Shown here: positions 1 through 7,212 of the stretch, piece after piece
How positions within the stretch are numbered: position 1 is the stretch's first letter
Layout of the letters: every line of letters starts with the position of its first letter
Source of the DNA: Chloroflexota bacterium
GTDB taxonomy: Bacteria > Chloroflexota > Dormibacteria > CF-121
NCBI GenBank assembly: GCA_005880605.1
Contig: VBIS01000045.1
Location: 1-17,668 of the forward strand
Direction of reading: 5' to 3'
Length of the DNA stretch: 17,668 nucleotides
Notes under the pieces: generated by a model
The model's input: the letters and a program-made list of their open reading frames with translations, nothing else
Databases searched by the model: none
What the model was told of the DNA's origin: nothing
Position numbers and translations under genes: made by a program

Positions 1-1106
1 CCGGTGACGGCGAGCGTCACCTGGCTGCTTCGCCGGAGGTCCTGGGTGACGGCTCGACCTTGCGGCCGTGAGACCAGCCAGTGCACCAGGCTGACGAGCA
101 CCGCGATCGCGAGTGCGACGTAGCGTAGCGCGAAGAGATCCTTGGGAAAAAACGCTGCGGGGGTCATGGTGACCAGTGATCCCAGCACCACCATGGCGGT
201 CAGCAGCGGCGCCGCCGGCGTGGGCCGGGATTGCCAGAAATACAGGTTGCTGCCCACGAGCAGGATGGCGATGAAGGTCGCTTGCAGCAGCCAGAGCCAG
301 GCAAACGGCCCCTGCATCGAATAGTGGAAGGCGCCCGGTGAGCCCTGCTTGATGCTCTCGACGAAGACGGCGCCGAGCACGATCTGCACCACCAGCGTGG
401 CGAACCCGACGACGAGGCTGGTGCGCGCCGCCCAGTGGAAGTAGATTCGGTCGGCCGGCCTTCGGCTGGCGGCCGCGTAAACAGCAGCGACGGCCGCAAT
501 GAAGAACGACGCCCAGGAGAGATTGCCGACGAACCGATGGCCCAGTTCGGGCCAGTAGGAGGGGTTGAAGAAGGCGGTCGTCCCCTGACCTGACCTTGGG
601 GTCAGCAGGTAGCTGTCGAGCGCGACGATGACGAAGAGGAAGATGTGCTCGGTGGCGGCGGTCGCATAGCCGATGAGGATGTGCGCGCCCTTACGCAAAC
701 GGAAGCGGTCCCAGCGCAAGTTGTAGAGCAGGATGCCGCCCAGCGTCAGGAACCAGATGGTGAAGGCCACTACCGCCGGCCAGAAGAAGAGCGTGATCAG
801 GGTCACAAAGAACCTCGGGTAGAGGGCGGTCACAACGATGACGGCGAATCCGCCAAGCGTGGCGCCGAGGCTGAAGATCTTGAGGTTGACGTTGCCGAGC
901 GCTCGCGCATACCGCTCGTAACGCGCATCCTCGCGCCGCAGGCCGATCCACTCGAAGGTTGGCCCGAGCACGAGGGCGCCCATCGTGAATGACCCAAAGA
1001 TGATGTGGATGAGGAAGAAGAAGCCCACCGCCCAGCGGTTGGTGATGAACGGCAACTGGATACTCGGCTGGTCGAGCGAAAAGGAACTGGCGATGTGGGT
1101 CAGCAT
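1..1106 (-). CDS. CydA-like (cytochrome bd superfamily) membrane protein, partial
   Basis: The frame is open from an ATG at 1106 to the left edge, giving 368 residues without a stop; the C-terminus lies outside the window. The protein is strongly hydrophobic with about nine membrane helices. Its N-terminus has the bd-oxidase layout: a helix with FFFLIHIIFGSFTMG (His34, like the first haem-ligand His of CydA), and a later helix beginning GHRFVGNLSW (His190), recalling the second CydA ligand region. Further histidines are at 142, 154, 224 and 261. The acidic residues that CydA carries in its third helix region are not evident, so this may be one of the divergent bd-superfamily branches (OR-N/OR-C type) and not a quinol oxidase. 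The start follows GGCGAGG and lies 9 nt after the permease stop, so it is the last visible gene of the minus-strand operon. The family call is by pattern only; another multi-haem membrane protein is possible. Confidence 0.55.
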   Translation of the reverse strand, partial: MLTHIASSFSLDQPSIQLPFITNRWAVGFFFLIHIIFGSFTMGALVLGPTFEWIGLRREDARYERYARALGNVNLKIFSLGATLGGFAVIVVTALYPRFFVTLITLFFWPAVVAFTIWFLTLGGILLYNLRWDRFRLRKGAHILIGYATAATEHIFLFVIVALDSYLLTPRSGQGTTAFFNPSYWPELGHRFVGNLSWASFFIAAVAAVYAAASRRPADRIYFHWAARTSLVVGFATLVVQIVLGAVFVESIKQGSPGAFHYSMQGPFAWLWLLQATFIAILLVGSNLYFWQSRPTPAAPLLTAMVVLGSLVTMTPAAFFPKDLFALRYVALAIAVLVSLVHWLVSRPQGRAVTQDLRRSSQVTLAVT

Positions 1107-1115
1107 CGCCTCGCC

Positions 1116-1697
1116 TTAGTCCGACTCGGTGACGCGGCGTCCCAGGCGACCGGTCAGGCCGGCCGCGCCCACGAGGAAGCCGAAGCCACCGAGGAGGGTC
1201 TCCCAGGGAAGCAGGTTCGGCTGGCCACCCAGCGCGCCGAGCAACGACTCGTGCAGGTAGCTGAAGGGGAGCAGCCGAGAGATCGCGAGCAGTGCCGGAT
1301 GTTCGAGGGGCGTAAAGACTCCAGACAGGTAGAGCAGAGGCAGGAGCGGGATGAAGACGTAGAGCATCACCTCCACGAGGACCGGGGTGAGCTGCAGCAA
1401 ATCGATCAAGGCGCTGGTCGACAGCCGCTCGATCAGGAGCCGCCCGGGCGTGACCGGCAGCGTCCGGTAGCGAAGCGTCAGCCCCGACTGACGCTCGCGC
1501 GTCAGCACGGCGCCCGCGCCCAGTGTGCCGATGATCGCGATCAGCATCGTCAGGCTCATGGCCGCGTAGAAGGGCGGCGCCGCAGCCACGAGCGGGATAC
1601 CGATCAGCAGCGGAAACGCGAGTTTGATGATGAGGGCGCGGCGCCGCTGGGCAAACTCGACCAGCTCGCGCTGCCAGATCGTGCCCGCGAGCATCAT
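1116..1697 (-). CDS. ABC-2 type transporter permease, internally shortened
   Basis: This 193-residue membrane protein is the permease partner of the ATPase encoded just upstream. The N-terminal part (IWQRELVEFAQRRRALIIK, then two helices, then the cytosolic RERQSGLTLRYRTLPV loop) and the C-terminal part (LLYLSGVFTPLEHP, LLPFSYLHESLLGALGG) are typical of ABC-2/DrrB-like exporters. Family members usually have 230-260 residues. Here the middle is compressed: LIDLLQLTPVLV passes directly into EVMLYVFIPLLPLLYLSG, so one or two helices (about 35-45 residues) seem to be missing, in frame. The ATG at 1697 overlaps the stop of an 11-codon mini-ORF (TGATG), which itself starts on the ATPase stop. An older start at 1732 is therefore possible if a 2-nt indel lies between. 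Substrate unknown. Its position beside the CydA-like gene suggests haem, thiol or lipid export in support of that protein, but this is inference. Confidence 0.75.
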   Translation of the reverse strand: MMLAGTIWQRELVEFAQRRRALIIKLAFPLLIGIPLVAAAPPFYAAMSLTMLIAIIGTLGAGAVLTRERQSGLTLRYRTLPVTPGRLLIERLSTSALIDLLQLTPVLVEVMLYVFIPLLPLLYLSGVFTPLEHPALLAISRLLPFSYLHESLLGALGGQPNLLPWETLLGGFGFLVGAAGLTGRLGRRVTESD

Positions 1698-1732
1698 CAG
1701 CGCGCCCCGGTGTGGAAAGGCGCGCGTGTCAT
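1697..1732 (-). other. 11-codon mini-ORF coupling ATPase and permease
   Basis: The ATG at 1732 overlaps the ATPase stop as TGATG and reads MTRAPFHTGAR before a TGA at 1699-1697. That stop again forms TGATG with the permease ATG. Both junctions carry the same 13-nt sequence (GGCGCGCTGATGA read on the minus strand; 1729-1741 and 1694-1706). Either a leader-like coupling peptide lies between the two genes, or this is the original permease N-terminus knocked out of frame by a 2-nt insertion in the CG run. Removing CG would give MTRAPFHTGALMMLAGTIW, which looks like a natural start. Confidence 0.4.
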
Positions 1733-2685
1733 CAGCGCGCCACCGGGAGCGCTTCGCCGGTCAGTTTCAGGAAGAGGTCGCCCAGGTTCGGGCGGCGAAC
1801 CCGCATGTTGCTGACCAGGTCGGCGGTGCCGTTCAGCACCGCCAGCACCTGCGCCGGGTTGGCGCCCCGCGCCAGGACGATGTGGACAGTATCGCCGTCG
1901 ACGTTCGCGGCTTCGACGGCGGGCAGGGCGCGGAGGCTCTCCAGTTCGATCGGAGAATTCATCTGCAACTGCACCTCTTTGAATCCCGCCAGCTCGGTGA
2001 GCAGCTCGGGCACGTGCCCTTCGCGGATCGCCCGGCCCTGGTGCAGGAAGATCACACGGTCGCAGATCCGCTCGGCGAGGTGCACATCGTTGGTGGCCAG
2101 GAGCACCGCGGTGCCGGTCAGGCTGAGTAGCTGCAGTCGTTCGATCAAGTCGAGCTCGGCGCGGTAGTCGAGCGCGAGCGTCGGCTCGTCCAGCAACAGG
2201 ATCGAGGGCCGATGGACCAGCGCCTCGACCAGGTTGAGCTTCCGCTTCATTCCCAGCGAGTACTCGCCGACGAGCTGATCACGGGCCTCCAACAGACCGG
2301 ACCATCGAAAGAGCTCGTCGAGCCGGTCGCGGGCGAGCTCGGGTGCCAACCCGAACTGGCGGGCGAAGAACCAGGCATTTTGGTAGCCCGTCATCTTGTC
2401 GAAGTGCGAGGCCTGGTCGAGCATGACGCCAAGCCGGCGCCGCAGAGACGGTAGCCGGGGGTTGGTGTTGCCAAACCAGCTGATGCGGCCCGCGGTCGGG
2501 CTGGCGGCGGTCGCGAGCACGCGCAACAGCGTGGACTTTCCGGACCCATTAGGGCCCATCAGGCCGAGTACCTCGCCCGCAGCAAGGTTGAGGGTGATGT
2601 CGAAGACGCCCTTGCCACCGCGATAGGTGCGCGTCAGGCCGGTCGCCGCGAGCAAGCTAGGCTCGGAAGCCGTATTTTCCCTCAT
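1732..2685 (-). CDS. ABC transporter ATP-binding protein, ABC-2 exporter type
   Basis: The 317-residue nucleotide-binding subunit has Walker A GPNGSGKS (44-51), signature YSLGM (142-146) and Walker B ILLLDE (162-167), plus a C-terminal extension of about 90 residues like that of DrrA/CcmA-type exporters. The switch position is unusual: where the family has His (ATHD or STHY), this protein reads ATND, with Asn199. The Q-loop region (VMLDQASHFDKMTG) and D-loop (TLALD) are also a little off consensus. An altered catalytic switch would lower or change ATP hydrolysis. The chosen ATG at 2685 overlaps the end of the upstream USP gene by 29 nt and has no clear Shine-Dalgarno; a TTG just after the USP stop (residue 11) is an alternative. 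It is co-transcribed with the permease and is surely its partner. Confidence 0.85.
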   Translation of the reverse strand: MRENTASEPSLLAATGLTRTYRGGKGVFDITLNLAAGEVLGLMGPNGSGKSTLLRVLATAASPTAGRISWFGNTNPRLPSLRRRLGVMLDQASHFDKMTGYQNAWFFARQFGLAPELARDRLDELFRWSGLLEARDQLVGEYSLGMKRKLNLVEALVHRPSILLLDEPTLALDYRAELDLIERLQLLSLTGTAVLLATNDVHLAERICDRVIFLHQGRAIREGHVPELLTELAGFKEVQLQMNSPIELESLRALPAVEAANVDGDTVHIVLARGANPAQVLAVLNGTADLVSNMRVRRPNLGDLFLKLTGEALPVAR

Positions 2686-5170
2686 GAAAATCGCCGGTCT
2701 CGATCCATTTCTGGATGACGGTGTCCATCACTTTTGTCGTCACCCGCTCTTCGCCCAGCTCCTGGGCATTGCCCTCGACCGCCGCCATCACCTGGCCTTT
2801 GACGAAGGGGGGCATGTTCTCGAGCCGCTTTTCCGCGTCCGGCTCCCAGGGCATCTGCGGCCCTTTCTGCTGCAGCGCGTCTGAGACTTCGCCCCACATC
2901 TCGAACTTCACGTCCATCGCGGCGGGCGTGATCACGGGGCCGAGCCCCTTCTTGGCCGCGGTCCACTCGACGCGCCAGCGGCTCAACTCGCGGCAGTAGG
3001 AGGGGAGGTTCTCCAGCCGCGCTTCGGCCTCCGGAGACCAGGTGAAGTAATGCTCGAAGGTCTTCGGGCTCAGCGGGTGCCCGTATCCGATCTTGATCCC
3101 GAGCCGCTCCAGGAACGCGGCGTTGATCGCCTCGGCGGTGCGCGCCGCGCGCGACTCTGCCGCGTGCTGAGCCAGCTCCCGCGCCCGGCTCGGCTCGAAC
3201 TTTTCCTCGGCGCGGATCTCTACCTCGTTGAGGCGGCGGACCCCGTCCTCGGTCCAGCCGGGTGAGGGCTCGCGCGGCTCATCGCCGTTGCCATCGTGGT
3301 GGCCGTGCGCCTGCATCGCCGCCTGCACGGCCTCGGGCGACTGCCCCTTGAGCGCCTGGTTCATCATCATCCGTGCCTCCACCAGGCCGCCCTCGGCGAC
3401 CTCCCCGGTGATGGTCTCGGCCCGGATCTTCCTCGCGAATTCTTCGACTTTGGTGCGGGCCATCATTCGCATGAAGCCGCCCGGGACCCGTTCCATCCGC
3501 TGCACTGCCTCGTCGGTCCAGATCAATGGCGTATCGCCGGCCGGCTTTGCCAGCGGCACCGTGTCGCTGACCACTTCGGCAACCGGCCCGTAGGCCTCGT
3601 CGAGGTTGGCGTCGGCAAAGTCGCGAGTGATGCTCGGAAGTCGCTGCACCCTGGCGATCTTTTCGATGCGGGCCTTGACGCGGCGCCGCTCGTATCCCTT
3701 GGGAACGCGGCTGAGGACCTCCTTGGCGTCCGCCGTCCACTTGACCTTGAAGCCGTCGAAAGCTTCCTCCTCTTCGACGCCGCCTTCCTTGGTGGCCGCG
3801 GCGATCATGGCCTCCTTGTCCACCCGCTGGAAGGTGGTGCCGTCGCAGACCGGGCACGCGTCTGGGTGCCCACCGCGGGACGGCCGGCCGCAGCGTCGGC
3901 ATAACCAGGTCTCGACACCTGCGGCTGGCGCCTCGGCCTTGGCCTGGCCCGGCTCGACGCCCATCGCGCGCGCCGCGTGCTCCGGCATCACTTCGGCCAC
4001 CGCCTGGTCGATGACGGAAGAGCTGATGATCGAGTGCCCACGCTCCATGGCGTAGCGGCAGATGGCGGTGCGGGTGATGGCGCGAAAGGCCGCGGGGACC
4101 TTCTCCATGCGCGCCTCCGCCTCCTCGGTCCAGGTGACGCTGGCCTCGGCCTGGACGTCGATCGGCGGCACGAAGGTGCGGCTGGACAACAGCACAGATA
4201 CGGGTGCGAGGCGTAACAGGTTGTCGCTGTTGCTGCCCATGTCCATCTCGGCCGCGGAGTGCACGCCGATCCGTCCCATGACGAGCAGCCAGGGCGGGTC
4301 CTGGCGCACATACTGCAAGACCTTCTTGAAGGCTTTGCCGTCGAGCAGTGTGGTCTTGATCTCGACGCCCTCATCGCGCGCGAGCGACTCGGCCACGCGC
4401 AGATGCGATTCGTAAATCTTGGCCAGGCCGGTGTCGATGATCTCCTCGTGCAGCTGCTCTTGCTCTTTGAAGCGGAAGACCTTCGAGGCCTCGGCCGAGA
4501 GCACGTCGACGATCCCATTGAACATGGCGTAGTGAAGGTAGGGGTCATAGACCGACACGGCCTCGATCGTCTTGCCGAACGCGCGACCAAGCTCGATGGC
4601 GGTGCGAAGGCCCGCGAATGATTGCGGGCTGCCGTCGATGGCAACCACGATCCGGTCGGAGGCATCGTCGCGGAACGGATGCGTGTCGCGGATGACAAGC
4701 GAATCGACGCGGATCCGGCGCAGGACCCGATCGGTGACACTGCCGACCATGCTGTCCTTCACCGCACCCATACCGAGCGCGCCCATGATCACCAGGTCGT
4801 AATCGGACTCGGCGATGTCGTCGACAAGGCACTCCCAGTTCTTGCCGTCGAAGGTCTTGTACTCGAAGGGCAGCCCCGCCCGGTCGCAGGCAACTTTCAT
4901 CACGTCGCAATAAGAGTCCGAGATTAGCTGCAGGCCACGTGTGATCAGCGAGTCATGGATCTTGCGTTGCCGTTCCAGCTCCTGCTCCTGCTGGTATTCG
5001 TCGGGGAGTGTGTATTCCATCTGTTTGAAGCGAACGTCATGCATGCGAGCGGCATAGATGTGGCTGCCGACGAGGCTAGCTTTGGTGGCGCCGGCGAGCC
5101 GGACGGCCACTTCGATGGCGGCGTTCGAATGGTCCGAATTGTCGAGGGGGACGTAGATCTTCTCGTACAC
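2657..5170 (-). CDS. Tandem universal stress protein fused to rubredoxin-like knuckle and PCP_red repeats
   Basis: An 837-residue soluble multidomain protein. Residues 1-163 and about 171-332 are two UspA domains, each keeping the ATP-binding pattern G-x2-G-x9-G-S (G130/G133/G143-S144 and G299/G302/G312-S313), so both should bind nucleotide. After a linker come repeats beginning W-T/S/E-x-E/D-A-x-x-R-x-E-x-x-P, at W347, W478, W551, W639 (degenerate), W711 and W775. Each repeat is about 50 residues and matches the PCP_red fold found at the C-terminus of the protochlorophyllide reductase subunit BchB. Between the first and second sits a knuckle C424-x2-C427-x11-C439-x2-C442 of rubredoxin or zinc-ribbon type. 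The gene starts with GTG at 5170, 10 nt after GGAGGG, and is the first gene of the operon with the ABC exporter and CydA-like protein. No photosynthesis genes are nearby, so PCP_red probably acts here as a binding or redox module. Function unknown; a sensor or scaffold is inferred. Confidence 0.85.
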   Translation of the reverse strand: MYEKIYVPLDNSDHSNAAIEVAVRLAGATKASLVGSHIYAARMHDVRFKQMEYTLPDEYQQEQELERQRKIHDSLITRGLQLISDSYCDVMKVACDRAGLPFEYKTFDGKNWECLVDDIAESDYDLVIMGALGMGAVKDSMVGSVTDRVLRRIRVDSLVIRDTHPFRDDASDRIVVAIDGSPQSFAGLRTAIELGRAFGKTIEAVSVYDPYLHYAMFNGIVDVLSAEASKVFRFKEQEQLHEEIIDTGLAKIYESHLRVAESLARDEGVEIKTTLLDGKAFKKVLQYVRQDPPWLLVMGRIGVHSAAEMDMGSNSDNLLRLAPVSVLLSSRTFVPPIDVQAEASVTWTEEAEARMEKVPAAFRAITRTAICRYAMERGHSIISSSVIDQAVAEVMPEHAARAMGVEPGQAKAEAPAAGVETWLCRRCGRPSRGGHPDACPVCDGTTFQRVDKEAMIAAATKEGGVEEEEAFDGFKVKWTADAKEVLSRVPKGYERRRVKARIEKIARVQRLPSITRDFADANLDEAYGPVAEVVSDTVPLAKPAGDTPLIWTDEAVQRMERVPGGFMRMMARTKVEEFARKIRAETITGEVAEGGLVEARMMMNQALKGQSPEAVQAAMQAHGHHDGNGDEPREPSPGWTEDGVRRLNEVEIRAEEKFEPSRARELAQHAAESRAARTAEAINAAFLERLGIKIGYGHPLSPKTFEHYFTWSPEAEARLENLPSYCRELSRWRVEWTAAKKGLGPVITPAAMDVKFEMWGEVSDALQQKGPQMPWEPDAEKRLENMPPFVKGQVMAAVEGNAQELGEERVTTKVMDTVIQKWIETGDFHEGKYGFRA

Positions 5171-5279
5171 CGGCAGCTTTCCCTCCTACATCGGCGTGGT
5201 GCCCTGACCTGATATTGGCAGGCCCACCATTAGCTGCGCAATTGCGGGCGATTCGATGCTATCGAGGGGGCCGCCTACG

Positions 5280-6197
5280 TTAGCGCAAAATGCCCCAGGT
5301 GGCGCTGGTGGACTGGCCGGGCTCCAGGACGATCAGGCCGTCTCCACTACGGAAGGCGTTCGGCGCACAGGTCATCGGCTCAATGGCGAGGCTTTGCCGC
5401 CGGCGAACTGCCTCGGGGACCACATCGGGCGTATAGACCATGAGGAACCGGTAGATCGGCTCCATCCAGAGGGTCAGGCTCGGGTCGCCACTTGGCGCCT
5501 GGAAATGGACGCGGATCAGTCCGTCGCCGTCCGGTACCAGGGCGGCGAACGCGGTATCCATACTGAGGGACCCGATCGGCCGCAGTTCAAGGAAGTCGAA
5601 GGCCGTGCCACGATTCGCTAACAGGCGGCCCGTCGGGATCAGTCGATCGTTGGCCTCGAGCCGCAGCAGCGATGGCAACTTCAGGCGGGCCTGGTCGATC
5701 ACGGTGCCAACCGTGAGGTAGGGATGATGGCCGGTACCAAAGGGGGCGGCGCGCCTCCCCAGGTTTTGCGCGCTCGTGCGAATGGTCAAGCCAGCGGCCG
5801 AAAGCCGGTAGTCGGCGTCAAACCGAATGGTGAAGGGGTAGCCCTCCTGAGGGTCGAAGAGCAATGACATCAGTACCCGGTCCTCGGCCTGGTGGAGCGC
5901 CGTCCACTTCATCCAGCGGGTGAGCCCGTGCAGCGCGTTGTGCCGGGTTGGCTCGGTCAGCGGCGTCTGATACCAAGTACCTTCGAATTCATACTGGCCG
6001 TCCTCGATCCGGTTGGGCCAGGGCAACAGCAGCTGGCCGCGGCCCATGGTGCACATCTCGTCCTCGCCGTATCCGTCGATGACATCGCGGTCGCCGACCG
6101 TGTAGGTCCGAAGGCCAGCGCCGACTTCTGTGACGACCACCCGCTGGTCGCCAAAAGTCAGGGCAAACTGCTGCCCGGATGGTGGGCTGGGGGACAT
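5280..6197 (-). CDS. Aldose 1-epimerase family protein (mutarotase-like)
   Basis: A 305-residue galactose-mutarotase fold protein (COG2017 type). It shows the family motifs: LLPWPNRIEDGQYEFEG near residues 57-73, RHNALHG with candidate catalytic His90, GTGHHPYL with His157/His158, and AIEPMTCAPNAF with candidate catalytic Glu273. Such enzymes interconvert the alpha and beta anomers of free or phosphorylated hexoses in the cytosol. The length is normal and the gene looks intact. I chose the ATG at 6197 because homology begins there (FALTFGDQRVVVTEVGAGL); the longer open frame upstream is low-complexity Arg/Pro and runs into the divergent gene. A TATTAT box ends 9 nt before the ATG, so the transcript would have almost no leader. 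The USP gene starts 109 nt downstream on the same strand. The exact sugar is unknown. Confidence 0.88.
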   Translation of the reverse strand: MSPSPPSGQQFALTFGDQRVVVTEVGAGLRTYTVGDRDVIDGYGEDEMCTMGRGQLLLPWPNRIEDGQYEFEGTWYQTPLTEPTRHNALHGLTRWMKWTALHQAEDRVLMSLLFDPQEGYPFTIRFDADYRLSAAGLTIRTSAQNLGRRAAPFGTGHHPYLTVGTVIDQARLKLPSLLRLEANDRLIPTGRLLANRGTAFDFLELRPIGSLSMDTAFAALVPDGDGLIRVHFQAPSGDPSLTLWMEPIYRFLMVYTPDVVPEAVRRRQSLAIEPMTCAPNAFRSGDGLIVLEPGQSTSATWGILR

Positions 6198-6205
6198 CGC
6201 AACCG

Positions 6206-6211
6206 GATAAT
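6206..6211 (+). promoter_or_regulatory. Putative -10 box (GATAAT) of the 6218 gene
   Basis: GATAAT ends 6 nt before the GTG at 6218, so transcription would begin at or next to the start codon. It overlaps the opposing box of the epimerase gene by five bases. No convincing -35 is visible. Confidence 0.4.
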
Positions 6212-6212
6212 A
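6207..6212 (-). promoter_or_regulatory. Putative -10 box (TATTAT) of the aldose epimerase gene
   Basis: TATTAT on the minus strand lies 9 nt upstream of the ATG at 6197, giving a leader of only about 2-3 nt. It shares its bases with the plus-strand GATAAT. Confidence 0.4.
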
Positions 6213-6217
6213 GAAGG

Positions 6218-6601
6218 GTGGCACGGCTAAAGCTGAGCCTCTTTGGTACGCCGCGGGATGAGCTGGCCAGCACGGTCGACGGCGAGGTCCCGGAATGGAT
6301 CGACCGCCTGTACGAGAGCTACGGCACGACGGCCGAGTCGGCGCCGGCCAGCGCATCAGTCTTGGCACTGGGCGAATCGCTCGGGATTCGCCTGCGCAAG
6401 CTCTCGGTCCTGCTCAAGAAGATGGAAGCCCTGGGCTGGTCGATCAAGCCGCTTCAGTGGGATCTGCTCGCCAGCACCGACCTCAATGAGATCGAGGCCC
6501 AGGCGCAGCTGGAAGCCGCTGGCGTCTGGGTGCTTGCGCGACAGCACGCGCCGCTGGACAAGGCCGGCAACGTCGCCTGGTCGCACGGGTTGCTTCCATA
6601 G
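6218..6601 (+). CDS. Hypothetical protein, 127 aa
   Basis: I do not recognise this family. The protein is mostly helical and soluble, without signal peptide or membrane segment. It begins VARLKLSLFGTPRDELA, carries VPEWIDRLYESYGTTAE, a basic helix GIRLRKLSVLLKKMEALGW (about 63-81), and ends GNVAWSHGLLP. It looks like a small regulatory or binding protein, possibly with a winged-helix-like C-terminal half, but that is a guess. The GTG at 6218 is preferred over the ATG at 6179: it follows a GATAAT box by 6 nt, and the longer form would overlap the epimerase start codon. The stop at 6599-6601 overlaps the likely start of pdxH, so the two are probably co-transcribed and coupled. Confidence 0.65.
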   Translation: MARLKLSLFGTPRDELASTVDGEVPEWIDRLYESYGTTAESAPASASVLALGESLGIRLRKLSVLLKKMEALGWSIKPLQWDLLASTDLNEIEAQAQLEAAGVWVLARQHAPLDKAGNVAWSHGLLP

Positions 6602-7212
6602 CCGAGACGCCGCGGCTTTCGGAAGACACCGTCGACGCCGACCCCTTGAAGCAATTCGCCGCCTGGTTCGAGGATGCCGTCACCGCCGGCGAGATCCTGC
6701 CCGAGGCGATGACGATCGCTACCAGCACCCGATCGGGTGAGCCCTCGGCGCGGATGGTGCTGCTGCGCGGCTTCGACGAGCGCGGCTTCGGGTTCTTCAC
6801 CAATTACGACAGCCAGAAGGGCCGCGAGCTGGCCGAAAACCCAAGAGCCGCGCTGGTCCTCTACTGGGGGAGGCTCGGACGCCAGGTGCGGGTGAGCGGC
6901 GACGTCGTCAAGCAATCGGTTGAGGAGTCAGCCGCCTACTTTCATCGGCGCCCACTCGCCAGCCAGATCAGCGCCCTGGCCTCGCCGCAGAGCCAGGTCG
7001 TCCTCAACCGCGCCGCGCTCGAGGCGAAGGTCGCGGCGTTGGAGAGAACGTATGCGGGAAAGGAAGTGCCGCTGCCGCCTAACTGGGGTGGCTATCGGGT
7101 CATTCCCAAGACGATCGAGTTCTGGGTGCATCGCGACAACCGGCTGCACGACCGCATCCGCTACACGCGGCAACCCACGGGTGGCTGGCGCATCGAACGG
7201 CTCGCGCCGTAA
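6598..7212 (+). CDS. pdxH: Pyridoxamine 5'-phosphate oxidase
   Basis: This FMN-dependent enzyme oxidises pyridoxamine or pyridoxine 5'-phosphate to pyridoxal 5'-phosphate, the last step of vitamin B6 synthesis and salvage. The sequence follows the family throughout: EAMTIATSTRSGEPSARMVLLRGFD, FFTNYDSQKGRELAENPRAAL, YFHRRPLASQISALASPQSQ, PLPPNWGGYRVIP, the signature IEFW followed by RLHDR, and the C-terminus WRIERLAP. The start is a problem. The first standard start codon is TTG at 6646 (188 residues), but this cuts into the conserved DADPLKQF segment. The frame is open upstream without ATG or GTG. An ATA at 6598, overlapping the preceding stop as ATAG, would give a 204-residue protein beginning AETPRLSEDTVDADPL, the expected N-terminus. 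I give the ATA form here; the TTG at 6646 is the conservative alternative. A palindromic repeat follows the stop at once. Confidence 0.88.
   Translation: MAETPRLSEDTVDADPLKQFAAWFEDAVTAGEILPEAMTIATSTRSGEPSARMVLLRGFDERGFGFFTNYDSQKGRELAENPRAALVLYWGRLGRQVRVSGDVVKQSVEESAAYFHRRPLASQISALASPQSQVVLNRAALEAKVAALERTYAGKEVPLPPNWGGYRVIPKTIEFWVHRDNRLHDRIRYTRQPTGGWRIERLAP

Noticed and set aside
582..605. CCCTGACCTGA shared with 5202-5212, next to a CTGACC-TTGG-GGTCAG hairpin
   Set aside because: One copy is inside the CydA-like coding frame and translates normally; eleven shared bases in GC-rich DNA are weak evidence for an operator.
1005..1814. Long plus-strand open frame of 269 codons
   Set aside because: It is rich in Arg, Glu, Gln and His with no recognisable motif, and lies opposite the permease and ATPase genes; it is an antisense shadow of GC-rich coding DNA.
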